Source: Bombyx mori | Taxonomy: Eukaryota > Arthropoda > Insecta > Lepidoptera > Bombycidae | DNA: 64,000 nucleotides | NCBI RefSeq assembly: GCF_030269925.1 | Contig: NC_085117.1 | Span: 8,308,731 to 8,372,730, forward strand | Reading direction: 5' to 3' | Shown here: positions 21,290 to 31,508 of the stretch, piece after piece | Layout: the number at the start of each line of letters is the position of its first letter | Numbering within the stretch: position 1 is the stretch's first letter | The notes under the pieces: model-generated | Databases searched by the model: none | What the model saw: the letters and a program-made list of their open reading frames with translations, nothing else | What the model was told of the DNA's origin: nothing | Translations under genes and position numbers: made by a program

Positions 21290-23278
21290 TGCGTTTATTT
21301 CAATGAATTAGAATGATGCTTTTTCAATTACTTCAAAATTGAGAAGAAAAACTAAAAGTGATTACGAAGCTAAGAGCTCATTTGCAATTTTAGCGACTTT
21401 CGGACCTCAAAAATGTAATGCATAAAGCAGTCTTGCCTCCACCCCCTTTCTTCTTTCCTTTCTTTCCCCTTCTAACCGATACTGATGTGCTCTACTACTT
21501 TGCGATAAAAATAGGCAATGGTAGTTACGCTTATTCTTGCGAGCTGATATTCATTCAGTTATTTTAAGTTCAATTCATATTGGAATTTAAAACAAATGCT
21601 ATGATTTATATTTTTTATATGACAGCGAAAAGTTTTTGGCTCTAGTTCTCGTTCTAGACTTAACCGCCTTAAACTATGAGGTTGAAGGCTTCCACTCTTC
21701 AAACTGGGAGCTTAACTTTGTGGAAAATCTTAATTTTATCTCCATATTAAGATGCATTACATAGTCTAGTCGAAAAAGAACCTTCTGAATGTTTTATTGG
21801 TAAACATAACAACAACCGTCTTAATCGGAACGTGAAATGAATGGAACTTTAATCCATCAAACTATTTCGAAAGATATCTATCTACACGTTAAATTTGTGG
21901 AACATTCTTCTTGGACATAGCAATCAAACAATAAAAACTAATATCAAAACTATTCAACTCTAATCAACTTTCATTGCTACACCACAAAAACTATTAATTG
22001 ACACATGTCATAAATTATTTGACGTTTGTTGACGTCCCGCGGGCGAGCTGTCATCGTGACAGCTACACGGCCGCCTGGCGCGCTTCTTGGGTGGTATACG
22101 TGTACATAATTCGAACATAGAGATTTTAATGAAACAACGTAATTACACGTTTAGTGACGATACCGGACTCTGCTTGACTGTATTATTATTCTTTACAAAT
22201 AAGAACGATAGTTAGTGGTTATTTTAATGATTTGCACCATTAAAGCCAACAGTTCTCTTTTATTTGACAGTATTATCTTGAATTAGATTAAGATCGTGTA
22301 TTGTTTTCATAATTAACCCTTTGATTGTCGTGTAGGTCGCCGGTGCACTACGCGGTGCACTGAAGTAATTATGTCGATTTCTGTTACTAAGCGCATGGAC
22401 TGCATAGCTTTGCCTTCTTTTGTTTTTTAATGTATATTTTAGTTAGGTGTTTTAGGAATAGATTAATTCTTAGTTACTTCGGATTCGGTCTTTCCCAGAA
22501 TCTACTAGATGTTCCTTAGTAAGAAGATCGAAGAGAAAAAGCGACATAAGTAAATCAGTGCGCCACGCAGGACACCGGTGAATTATATGGCAATTAACGT
22601 GTTAATTCTCCTCCTTTTCGGATTTCTGTATGGATTAATGGATGGCTGTCGAGTGTATTCTGACCGGTGATACCTTAGGGATAGCTACCATCGTCCTACC
22701 TCTCTTTATGCGTCCGACATGTGGACTGGAATAGTCGTTATTGAGACCTAATATCAACCAGTATTAATTGCGGCGAGAATTGAACGCATTGAAAATAGCT
22801 TTATTTTTAAATTAGATAATGTTTCCAAAACAATTCATACTAATCCAGAAAAATATATGAGTACCAACCCTATCCAAGAACAATAACCCAAATTCAAGCC
22901 AAACGTAACGTAACCAACGTACCAACGTAAAGAGCACAGATACAGTAAAGTCCAATTTCGCCAACCGTGTACACAATTAATCTAAAAAGTCACAGACTAA
23001 ATACGAACAAAGTTAGATGTGACGTGATAGGCGACCTCCTTAAACTTGAACTCCGAGTTTCAAGACACGACCGTGACGCTGCGCTCCCACATTATTCACA
23101 CACAAACAATGGAGTATTTAACTAATAGTTTTTTCACTCAAAAACTAAGTTACACTTACGGCATTAAAATATTTCGGCGCGTTTCTTTTGATGTTTCAAG
23201 ATAGAGGGAATGCTTGTCGTAACTAATTTGTAATAAAAAAAGTTTAAGTAACTTTAATAGAGAGTGCTTTAGCGCTGT
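21290..23278. other. Intergenic; promoter-like patch, no gene
   Basis: AT-rich except about 22020-22090, which is GC-rich and holds a perfect palindrome AGCTGTCATCGTGACAGCT (22046-22064), a TGACA/TGTCA arrangement like TALE-homeodomain sites. No ORF is recognised. Confidence 0.4.
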
Positions 23279-23490
23279 ATTTTTTTATAGCTTACATGGA
23301 TGGAAGTTTCCATGCTTCACCCGGTGTTAACAAAAATAACAACAACAACTAAAATGCCGCCACCTTGAGACATGAGTTTTCAGTCTTACCTTTATATTAC
23401 AACGGCTTCTCTACCATTCAAACTGAAACGCATTACTCCTTCATAGCAGATATAGGAAGGGTGTTGGTATCTACTCATGCGGGCTTACAA
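23279..23490 (-). mobile_element. Bm1 SINE, heavily decayed
   Basis: Follows the order of Bm1 minus-strand blocks (T-run, GGTGTTAAC, CATTCAAACTGAAACGCATT, TAGCAGATATAGG) with many substitutions and gaps. An old copy. Confidence 0.55.
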
Positions 23491-25889
23491 GACCAATCCA
23501 GTAAGACGGCCAGACGAGCTCACAGTACACCTAACTTTAGACATCCCAATGTAAATTCCATCTTATGAGACTGGGCGAAGTTTCGATTTTGTTTTGCAAC
23601 GATTGCCCGGGTAAGACAAGTCAATTCGAGTAGGTCAGGAAGGTAGAAAAACGCAGGGCTAAGAAATACGCAAGGAACCTACGGTGTGTCCTGCTACCAG
23701 TTATTATGTTAATTTAAGCAAAATCGGATTTCTTTTAATATCATTCCTGCATTGTAATCAAAATTTCTACAAGAGCCTAATTGTTATATAAACATTGTTA
23801 TACAATGTTGATATGATTCATTTTACAAAGATTCTTAAATAATACACTCGTACAATGAAAGCTGAATTGAACATCACTTTTTATGTTGAGATTTTTCGAG
23901 CATTTCAGAAGAAAATTATTCTGTAATGTGACGAGGGGACATCAATCTGTTTTTGGAATTCTAAGCTCAAAGTTATCATTGTTTTTGTTACAAAACGTTT
24001 GTGACTAAACCTTGTAGTTAATGTGACTGCTAATTTTCAAATCATTGGGGTTAATCACAAAGGTCTACTACTTCGTAATGATCTTCATAATAATCTAGGT
24101 CTTGAACCCATTCATGAGTATGATGGTGCTTACTATTTTTAAAAGTGGTAGCGACTCGAGAAGTGACAATTGATAGATGACAGATGACAGCTGATGTTGT
24201 TGTCACTTTGACACAGCTAATGTAGATTACGTGCGAGGCCTAAAGAACAAAGAGTAATCGGGCGGCATCGCGCCTGTGCATTGCGTGTTCGGTGAAGTTG
24301 TCTTAGAGAGATTACTAAGTGAACCGCGTTAATTATAATTACCACTTTATTACGGGTAATAAAGAGTTTATTGTTTGACCGAGTTATTTTGTAATAAATT
24401 CTCCTTGCTTACCGTGGTTTTTTTTTACGTACCGGTATACTTACATACAACATACAACTTGCAATGTCTCTGTCCTTGAGTTGATAGACCTCGGGCAGCT
24501 TTTAAGCTGAAAAGCTGCCGGTTCACAAATGTTCGTTCTGGCTCAAAATTTACTGATCGATCTAAGAGCACAAATTATTCAGATCTCACTGTGAAAATCT
24601 AACTCTCTACACCGGGATACTTTAACTCTTACGTCGTCAGGTCATTTTAGTTTTTTGACGACGATTCCGAACACGTCACACTAAATAAAAAGTGAGTATG
24701 GAAATGAAAGTATTACGAACAATATACCTCATCAAATTACAAGGTAATGTAGGTCAAATGATTCTACAATTAATCTGAATATCGTATCTGCGATGTACCT
24801 AACCACTATGTGTGTTTGTATGTGACGCCATTTTGCGATGTAGGTCGCATCCTCGGCTACTTGAATTTTGGCGAAACTTTCTAACCATATTGTGGTTTGA
24901 ACTTAATGATATCATTTTATTGTACTTATTGAAGTGAAACTTCCTTATCGGCGTTGGAAAAAAATTTACCGTCACATTTTTCGGTTACGCGTCACTTTTT
25001 TCCGTTACGCGCCATCTGTTTTGTATTCATGTCTATGATAATAAAATCCTTTTGTTTAAACTTTATCTAATTTAACTTTTTTGTATTCATGTCTATGATA
25101 ATAAAATCCTTTTGTTTAAACTTTATCTAATTTAACTTTATTTAACCAATTTCTAGAAAGTTGCATGTAGATCATTTTTCGAAAAATAAGGCCATAAACA
25201 AGTTTCACTTCTTACGTGTGTACACTAGTACACGCACACATTTTTTTTCATCATGTATGTATGCGATTTTTCAAATCATTTCAAATAACCTAAAATTTTC
25301 TATGGTAATGGTATTCCCATTTAATTTCTAATTTCATCATCTCTTTGAACCATATTTTATCTTGAATGAGTTTCTGTAAGAACTAAAGTTTCTACATTCT
25401 GTATACATATATTAATTTAGTTGCCTGCACCACTCTAGTCCAGAGACCACCAGTCGATTTGTAGATACGTGTTTTTTTAAGCTATGCTTATTATAAAAGC
25501 TATACTTTATCGCGGGCTTTGAGCGCGGCGACTGAATCAAGAAATTACGTAACTAAAATAACCTGACACCCCACTACGCCTACTATGTAGCTCGCGTTCA
25601 ACACATTCACACGTTGCGCTTGTGTAGTGTTTGTGAATAAGCGCGCGGCGTGACGTCGCACTGCCGCATGCACATCATGAAAAGTCTGCCCATCTCTCCC
25701 TCGCGCGGTCTAGTTTATGAGTGTGAAAGGGACAGTTAACGTTTTGCTTTTGTTAATGTTTATAAATATAGCGTGGTCTTATTTTATTGTTGTTTTAATA
25801 TTAAATTATTATTGTCGATTTATAATTGCATAAGTTGATAAAAAATTCTATGCAATAGCTTTACCGCGGCAGTTTCCAAGTGCCACACG
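23491..25889. other. Intergenic with two promoter-like patches
   Basis: About 24160-24330 has repeated TGACAG motifs, TTGTCACTTTGACA and a GC-richer leader (GGGCGGCATCGCGCCTGTGC). About 25590-25735 is CpG-rich with GCGTGACGTCGCA. Either could be a promoter or untranslated exon, but no coding exon is identifiable. A 60-bp tandem duplication lies at 25021. Confidence 0.35.
25021..25139 (+). repeat. Perfect 60-bp tandem duplication
   Basis: The segment from TTGTATTCATGTCTATGATA to CTAATTTAACTTT is repeated head to tail with no substitution (period 60). No mobile-element signature. Confidence 0.9.
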
Positions 25890-26132
25890 TGTTTTTTTTA
25901 TTGCTTAGATGGGTGGACGAGCTCCACAGCCCATCTGGTGCTAAGTGGTTACTGGAGCCCATAGACACCTACAACGTAAATGCGCCACCCACCTTGAGAT
26001 ATAAGTTCTAAGGTCTCAATATAGTTACAACGGCTGCTCCACCCTTCAAACCGAAACGCATTACTGCTTCACGGCAGAAATAGGCAGGGGTTGGTACCCA
26101 CCCATGCGGATTCACAAGAGGACCTACCACCA
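25890..26132 (-). mobile_element. Bm1 SINE, 5'-truncated
   Basis: Well-preserved body from TTTTTTTATTGCTTAGATGG to GACCTACCACCA, with no head. A one-base insertion (GAGCTCCACAGCCC) marks this copy. Confidence 0.88.
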
Positions 26133-26551
26133 CGTTTAAACGACAAACGACAAAAAGCATAATATGCCTTAATGCCCGGCATAGGATAATGTGCTATCGC
26201 TGTGCGAAATGTTTATGATTCGCGAAATCCTAATAATAAAAGAATACCGTCGATTTCTACTCATCAACCAGAATACAGTTCGCTCAAATAAATTCTCAGA
26301 CCGCAAACAGTAAATACGTACGTACAACATGGCGTTTACATTACTTGTTCACACATTCACATGAGATATACTCCGGTGATAGTGAAGTAAGTACTTGTGA
26401 CCGCAACGTGTGGTTGTCGTGCATTTGGCGTTCTAGAAACATCATGTTAGAATTGAAGTCTTGGTAGAATAAAAAAAACCCTTATTTAATTTTATCGTAA
26501 AAATAGTTTATATCAATGTTCAATGCCTATTCAAATCCTGCAGATAGATAT

Positions 26552-26822
26552 AGTATTTCTAATGAAATACGTAATTAAAATATATAATACAGGAATGAGT
26601 TTCATGGTGAAGGAATAAATGCAATAAAAATAAAATCTGCAAATATTATAATTAGCTTAATCACTGATAGTTGCGGGCATTTTATGTGCCCACACGGGTA
26701 GGTACCGTGGACTTTTTCTACGACGAAACAGTAATGCATTGAGAGTCAGCTTTCATGTCTCAAGTTGGGAAGCGTCATTTTTTGGGTTTCACTAATTACT
26801 TAACACCAGATGAATTGTGGTT
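26552..26822 (+). mobile_element. Bm1 SINE, decayed plus-strand copy
   Basis: TCTAATGAAATACGTAATTA, GTGAAGGAATAAATGCAATA, CACACGGGTAGGTACCGTGG and TTAACACCAGATG keep Bm1 order. Head and much of the centre are lost. Confidence 0.6.
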
Positions 26823-27404
26823 TCGAAAACTACTCAATGTAATTCAAAACAAAAATGTCCCGTTCATTCCATTTTATTATGCTATCAGAATAGCTTGATA
26901 AAGTTAAGACAATACCGTAGATAATGTTTGAAGAATCTATAGTACTGAAATTTAGAGCAATTTTCGAAAATCTCTCCGCGCCGGAAGCGACAAGGGAACG
27001 ATTACTATAACGGAGACAAACAGCTACGTCGATCAATGCGTCCCATCGCCTTGTGACAGAACCCCGTTATTTAGTCACACCGTTTGTTTTAGACTACGCG
27101 AGAAAAGTCCAAGAGAGTCAATAGAGACAATAAGAGTTTGGCTTGGACGAAGAAATGAACTGATAACTAAAATATCAGCAACATTTTAAAATTCACTTAT
27201 ATGATTAACAAAAAATAATCTCACTGAAGAAGTAGAAACAAAAGTTTTGAGAAATAACCAATTTGGCTATGACGTAGAGGAGAATTTTACAATCTCTCAA
27301 TTTATTAGCGTAGAGAGTGAAGCACAAGACTGAAGCACAATTTCCCGATTGTAATTTAATATGTGCAATTAAAACTGATTGTTGATTAAATAAATAAATA
27401 AATA
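26823..27404. other. Intergenic, nothing supported
   Basis: Unique AT-rich DNA. The 68-residue minus frame at 26830 has no recognised domain. Confidence 0.4.
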
Positions 27405-27648
27405 TATTTTTTATTGCTTAGATGGGTGGACGAGCTCACGGCCCACCTGGTGTTAAGTGGCTACCGGAGCCCATAGACATCTACAAAGTAAATGCCGCCA
27501 CCTATCTTGAGACATGAGTTATAAAGTCTCAGTTTTAACAGTACAACAGCTGCCCCACCCTTCAAACCGAAACGCATTACTGCTTCAGGGCAGAAATAAG
27601 GGTGGTGGTACCTATCCGTGCGACTCACATGATGTCCTGCCAGTAAAT
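27405..27648 (-). mobile_element. Bm1 SINE, 5'-truncated
   Basis: Complete body to about GTCCTGCCAGTAA. Ends 58 bp before the target duplication of the R1-clade LINE. Confidence 0.88.
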
Positions 27649-27719
27649 CATCACCATTTCCAGTATCTCATTCAAATATATAAAATAAAAACAGTTTTAT
27701 ATGCAGTATCACGGTAAGC

Positions 27720-29623
27720 CGGGGGCGGAGATCCATGCGGCCGTGTCCAAAATGAGAGCGAAGGACACGGCCCCCGGCCCTGACGGCGTTCACGGCCGGG
27801 TCTGGAGCTTGGCCTTCGAGGCCCTAGGGGACCGGCTCGGGGGGCTTTTCGAAGCGTGCCTCGAGTCGGGACGGTTCCCGTCGAAATGGAAGACGGGCAG
27901 ACTGGTCCTTCTGCGGAAGGACGGGCGCCCCGCGGACTCACCCGCGGGCTATCGCCCCATCGTGTTGCTGGACGAAGCGGGCAAGATGTTCGAGAGAATC
28001 GTCGCGGCCCGCATCGTCCGGCACCTGACCGAGACGGGTCCCGATCTTTCGGCGGAGCAATACGGCTTCAGAGAGGGCCGCTCGACTATCGACGCAATTC
28101 TGCGCGTGCGGGCCCTCTCCGACGAAGCCGTATCCCGGGGCGGGGTGGCGATGGCGTTATCCTTAGATGTAAGGAACGCCTTCAACACCCTGCCCTGGTC
28201 GGTGATCGCGGGGGCGCTGGAGTATCACGGCGTCCCCGCATACCTCCGCCGACTGATCGGCTCCTACCTCGAGGGCAGGTCGATCCAGTGCATCGGACAC
28301 GGTGGGGCGATGTACCGCTTTCCGGTCGAGCGCGGTGTTCCGCAGGGGTCTGTCCTGGGCCCCCTGCTGTGGAACATCGGCTACGACTGGGTCCTGCGGG
28401 GCGTCGTACGGGGTCCCCTCCCCGGGCTGAGCGTAATATGTTACGCCGACGACACGTTGGTCGTGGCTCCGGGGAGGGACTACCGGGAGTCTGCCCGTCT
28501 GGCGTGCGCAGGCGTGGCACACGTCGTCACAAGGATCCGACGGCGGGGACTCGAGGTGGCGCTCGACAAAACCCAGGCCCTGTTGTTTCACGGGCCGGGA
28601 CGAGCGCCGCCTCTGGGTGCCCACCTCGTGATCGGAGGCGTCCGCGTCGGGGTCGGGGTGACCGGTCTTCGGTACCTCGGCCTCAAACTGGATGGTCGGT
28701 GGAACTTCCGCGCTCACTTTGCGAAGTTGGGCCCTCGACTGATGGCGACGGCCGGCTCTTTGAGCCGGCTGCTTCCAAGCGTCGGGGGTCCCGATCAGGT
28801 GGCGCGCCGCCTCTACATGGGGGTGGTGCGGTCGATGGCACTATACGGGGCTCCCGTATGGTGCCACGCCCTGACCCGCAAGAACGTCGCGGCGCTGCGA
28901 CGTCCGCAGCGCGCGATCGCGGTCAGGGCGATCCGAGGATACCGCACCGTCTCCTTCGAGGCGGCGTGCTTGCTCGCCGGGGCGCCACCCTGGGACCTGG
29001 AGGCGGAGGCGCTCGCTGCCGATTACCGGTGGCGTAGCGACCTTCGTTCTAGGGGGGAAGGGCGCCCCGGCGAAGGAGTAGTTCGAGCGCGGAGGCTCCA
29101 ATCTCGGCGGTCCGTGCTGGAGGCGTGGTCTCGCCGCTTGGCGGACCCGTCGGCCGGCCTCCGTACCGTCGAGGCGGTCCGCCCGGTTCTCGCGGACTGG
29201 GTGGGCCGCGACCGCGGATGCCTCACCTTCCGGCTGACGCAAATGTTGACCGGCCATGGTTGTTTTGGCCGGTACCTTTTCAAAATAGTCGGAAGGGAAC
29301 CTACGGCGCAGTGCCACCACTGCGCTGACCGCGACGAGGAAGACACAGCGGAACACACATTGGCGCGTTGCTCTGGATTTGACGAGCAGCGCGCCGCCCT
29401 CGTCGCGGTCATTGGAGAGGACCTCTCGCTGCCGCGCGTCGTGGCTACGATGCTCGGCAGCGAGGCGTCCTGGAAGGCGATGCTCGACTTCTGCGAGTCC
29501 ACCATATCGCAGAAGGAGGCGGCGGAGCGAGAGAGGGAGAGCTCTTCCCTTTCCGCACCGATCCGTCGCCGTCGAGCCGGGGGCCGGAGGCGGGAATACG
29601 CCCGTACGTCCCGGCCCCTGTAG
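27720..29623 (+). CDS. R1-clade LINE reverse transcriptase (partial ORF2)
   Basis: Uninterrupted frame. Residue numbers count from the first in-frame ATG (27701), which lies in host DNA, so the real start is lost. RT motifs in order: APGPDGVHGR (24-33), YRPIVLLDEAGKMFER (84-99), EQYGFREGRST (119-129), SLDVRNAFN (154-162, first catalytic Asp), GVPQGSVLGP (212-221), YADD (248-251, catalytic pair) and GLRYLGL (322-328). A C-terminal knuckle C538-x2-C541-x10-H552-x4-C557 is typical of R1-type ORF2. The apurinic-type endonuclease that should precede RT is gone, so the copy cannot move itself. No stop in about 634 codons implies a young insertion. Confidence 0.92.
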
Positions 29624-30137
29624 GTGGCGGCCTCCCCCCGGTGAAGGTCAAGGGGCGACCTGAGGGGGTGAGGCCGCGCGGCGCGCTACTAGCACTCTAG
29701 CGCGCCGCCGTGGAGTGATTAGAGCGACCGGTCGACGGTGTATCGCGTCCCGACCCGGCAGGCTGGTCCTGGTCCAGCGGGGTATTCCGGGACACCAGCG
29801 GCACCGTCTGGGCGGCCCGACGGGCTGCCGTACCGAGACGGCCGACGTTTCAGAGCCTTCGATTCGCCTCGAAGGCTCCGTCGGCTGGGCGTCCTTGGGG
29901 TGAGCCGCGCCGTCTGGTTGTAGTGTTGACCGCGGTAGCCCCCCTACCTCATCCGGGTTCTGACCTCGGAGGGGATCGGACGTCGGGTGTAAGAGTGCAG
30001 GGGAGTCGTTTAGTGGGTGGGTCCTAAAATCCTTGGGCCCGCGGTCTGCTCACAACACCATGCAGATCGTTGAGTCTCACATACCCCGCGCGCCCCTTTT
30101 GCGCGGGGACCTCGTAGGAGGTTCGGCCCTCTACCCG
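29624..30137 (+). other. 3' UTR of the R1-clade LINE
   Basis: GC-rich and non-coding, matching 1825-2390 in reverse. It includes GCCGACGTTTCAGAGCCTTC and GATTCGCCTCGAAGGCTCCG, the segment also kept in the short tail at 49.1-49.3 kb. Probably carries the 3' structure recognised by the element's own reverse transcriptase (family knowledge). Confidence 0.75.
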
Positions 30138-30154
30138 AAAAAAAAAAAAAAAAA

Positions 30155-30660
30155 GTATCACGGTAAGCACGCTTTCGTTTATAAACGATACCATTAACGA
30201 CAATATCTGGTCGAGATCAGTGGAGTTACGGTAAGCGTCAAGTCAAACAAATCTGTGTGCCGTGAAGGTACGGGCCAGATACAATCTAGATCCGTTATTA
30301 CTGCAAATACTTTGAGAGTTCGTTTGTAAAAGACGATTTCAGGTCAAATTTTGCGAGGAGAATTCATTCGTTTTGTTCAATAGTTAGTTTCAAATGGTGT
30401 ATAAGGTTTGATTGGATTATACGTCTGCAAAGCTATATTCGGGGTTTTATAAATTTTCTCTGTTACTAAGGTTCTGAAGAAGCGCGTATATGTACGTGCC
30501 GTAATGACTATTTCTTCTGCAAAGCAGTCATTCATCTAGGCTTAAAGGGTGGAGCAGTTGCTACAACTGAGACTTTATTCTCATATTTCAAGTTTTAATT
30601 TATCGATGTGAGAAACTAAATAAAAAATACATCACGAATTTTACATTACAAATACCATGG
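30155..30660. other. Intergenic, no gene seen
   Basis: Unique sequence between the LINE and a Bm1. No coding or repeat signal recognised. Confidence 0.4.
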
Positions 30661-30661
30661 T

Positions 30662-31123
30662 GAAGTCGTCGTGGCCTAAACTGAAGTCGTCGTGGCCTAA
30701 AGGATAAGTCGTCCGGTGCATTCGTATGTAGCGATGCACCGGTGTCCGAATTCCGCAGGCGGGTACCAATTTTTCTAATGAAATACGTACTCAACAAATG
30801 TTCACGATTGACTTCTACGGTGAAGGAATAACATCGTGTAATAAAAACCAAACCCGCAAAATTATAATTTGCGTAATCACTGGTGGTAGGACCTCTTGGG
30901 AGTCCGCACGGGTAGGTACCACCACCCCGCCTATTTCCGCCATGAAGCAGTAATGCGTTTCGGTTCGAAGAGTGTGGTAGCCGTTGTACCTATACTGAGA
31001 CCTTAGAAATTATATCTCGAGGTGGGTGGCGCATTTACGTTGTAGATGTCTATGGGCTCCAGTAACCACTTAACACCAGGTGGGCTGTGAGCTCGTCCAT
31101 CCAACTAAGCAATAAAAAAAAGA
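30662..31123 (+). mobile_element. Bm1 SINE, full length with duplicated head
   Basis: The first 20 bases of the head (GAAGTCGTCGTGGCCTAAA block, with its A-box) appear twice in tandem, at 30661 and 30682. A normal full-length Bm1 with B-box (GGTGTCCGAATTCC, two changes from the usual form) and an A-rich tail follows. Confidence 0.9.
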
Positions 31124-31249
31124 AAAAAATTATATAAAAATAGTGGCAAAAAAATGTTAATACGATTGTTTTACAGCCTGGAGGATCATTATTTCAGTAA
31201 CGATCCCCCCAGACTTTGGATAATATGTGTATTTTTAACTTTGCTTCCG

Positions 31250-31508
31250 ATGGCTCGGAAATTTGTTATGGGAGCTTCCTCGTCGAACCCGTCGCTTGCG
31301 ACAAAGGGCTCGGCGAGTAAATTAACCCACAGACACAGGCCATTGTGTTTCTCGCTGGATCTTCTCAGTGGGTCGCGGTTTCGATCCGGTGGTAGATTTT
31401 GCGAAGCACTGCTCTTGCTAGGGTCAGGGTTAGCAACGTCGTCAGGTCTGAGCCCCGTGAGCTCACCTACTAATTCGGTGAATTTAGAATAACCCCTAGG
31501 AAAAAAAA
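31250..31508 (+). mobile_element. LINE 3'-end fragment (L1Bm/BMC1 type)
   Basis: CGTCGCTTGCGACAAAGGGC, ACAGACACAGGCCATTGTG, GGTCGCGGTTTCGATCCGG and GCTCACCTACTAATTCGGTG, ending in an A-run at 31500. Long for this family. The ORFs on both strands here are non-coding coincidence. Confidence 0.75.

Larger units (their letters stand above)
27720..30154 (+). mobile_element. R1-clade LINE, 5'-truncated, ORF2 C-terminal part open
   Basis: Bounded by a perfect 14-bp target duplication GTATCACGGTAAGC (27706-27719 and 30155-30168) and a 17-base A tail (30138-30154). Insertion outside rDNA and telomere repeats argues for an unspecific R1-clade family rather than R1, TRAS or SART. GC content is far above the surroundings. 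It has lost ORF1 and the endonuclease. Close relatives lie at 1814-3070 and 49111-49316. Confidence 0.93.

Noticed and set aside
26320..26395. Short exon with ATGGCG and a GTAAGT donor
   Set aside because: The frame closes after 13 codons before the donor. It could be a 5' UTR, but there is too little to support it.
27856..29037. 393-codon ORF overlapping the LINE reverse transcriptase in another frame
   Set aside because: Shadow of GC-rich coding DNA. Arg/Pro/Gly-rich with no domain.
28163..29505. Long minus-strand ORFs (112-184 codons) opposite the LINE
   Set aside because: Antisense to a clear reverse transcriptase. Open only because of high GC.
30157..30168. CACG/GTAAGC as a splice donor next to the LINE
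   Set aside because: It is part of the target duplication and has no coding or exon evidence on its left.
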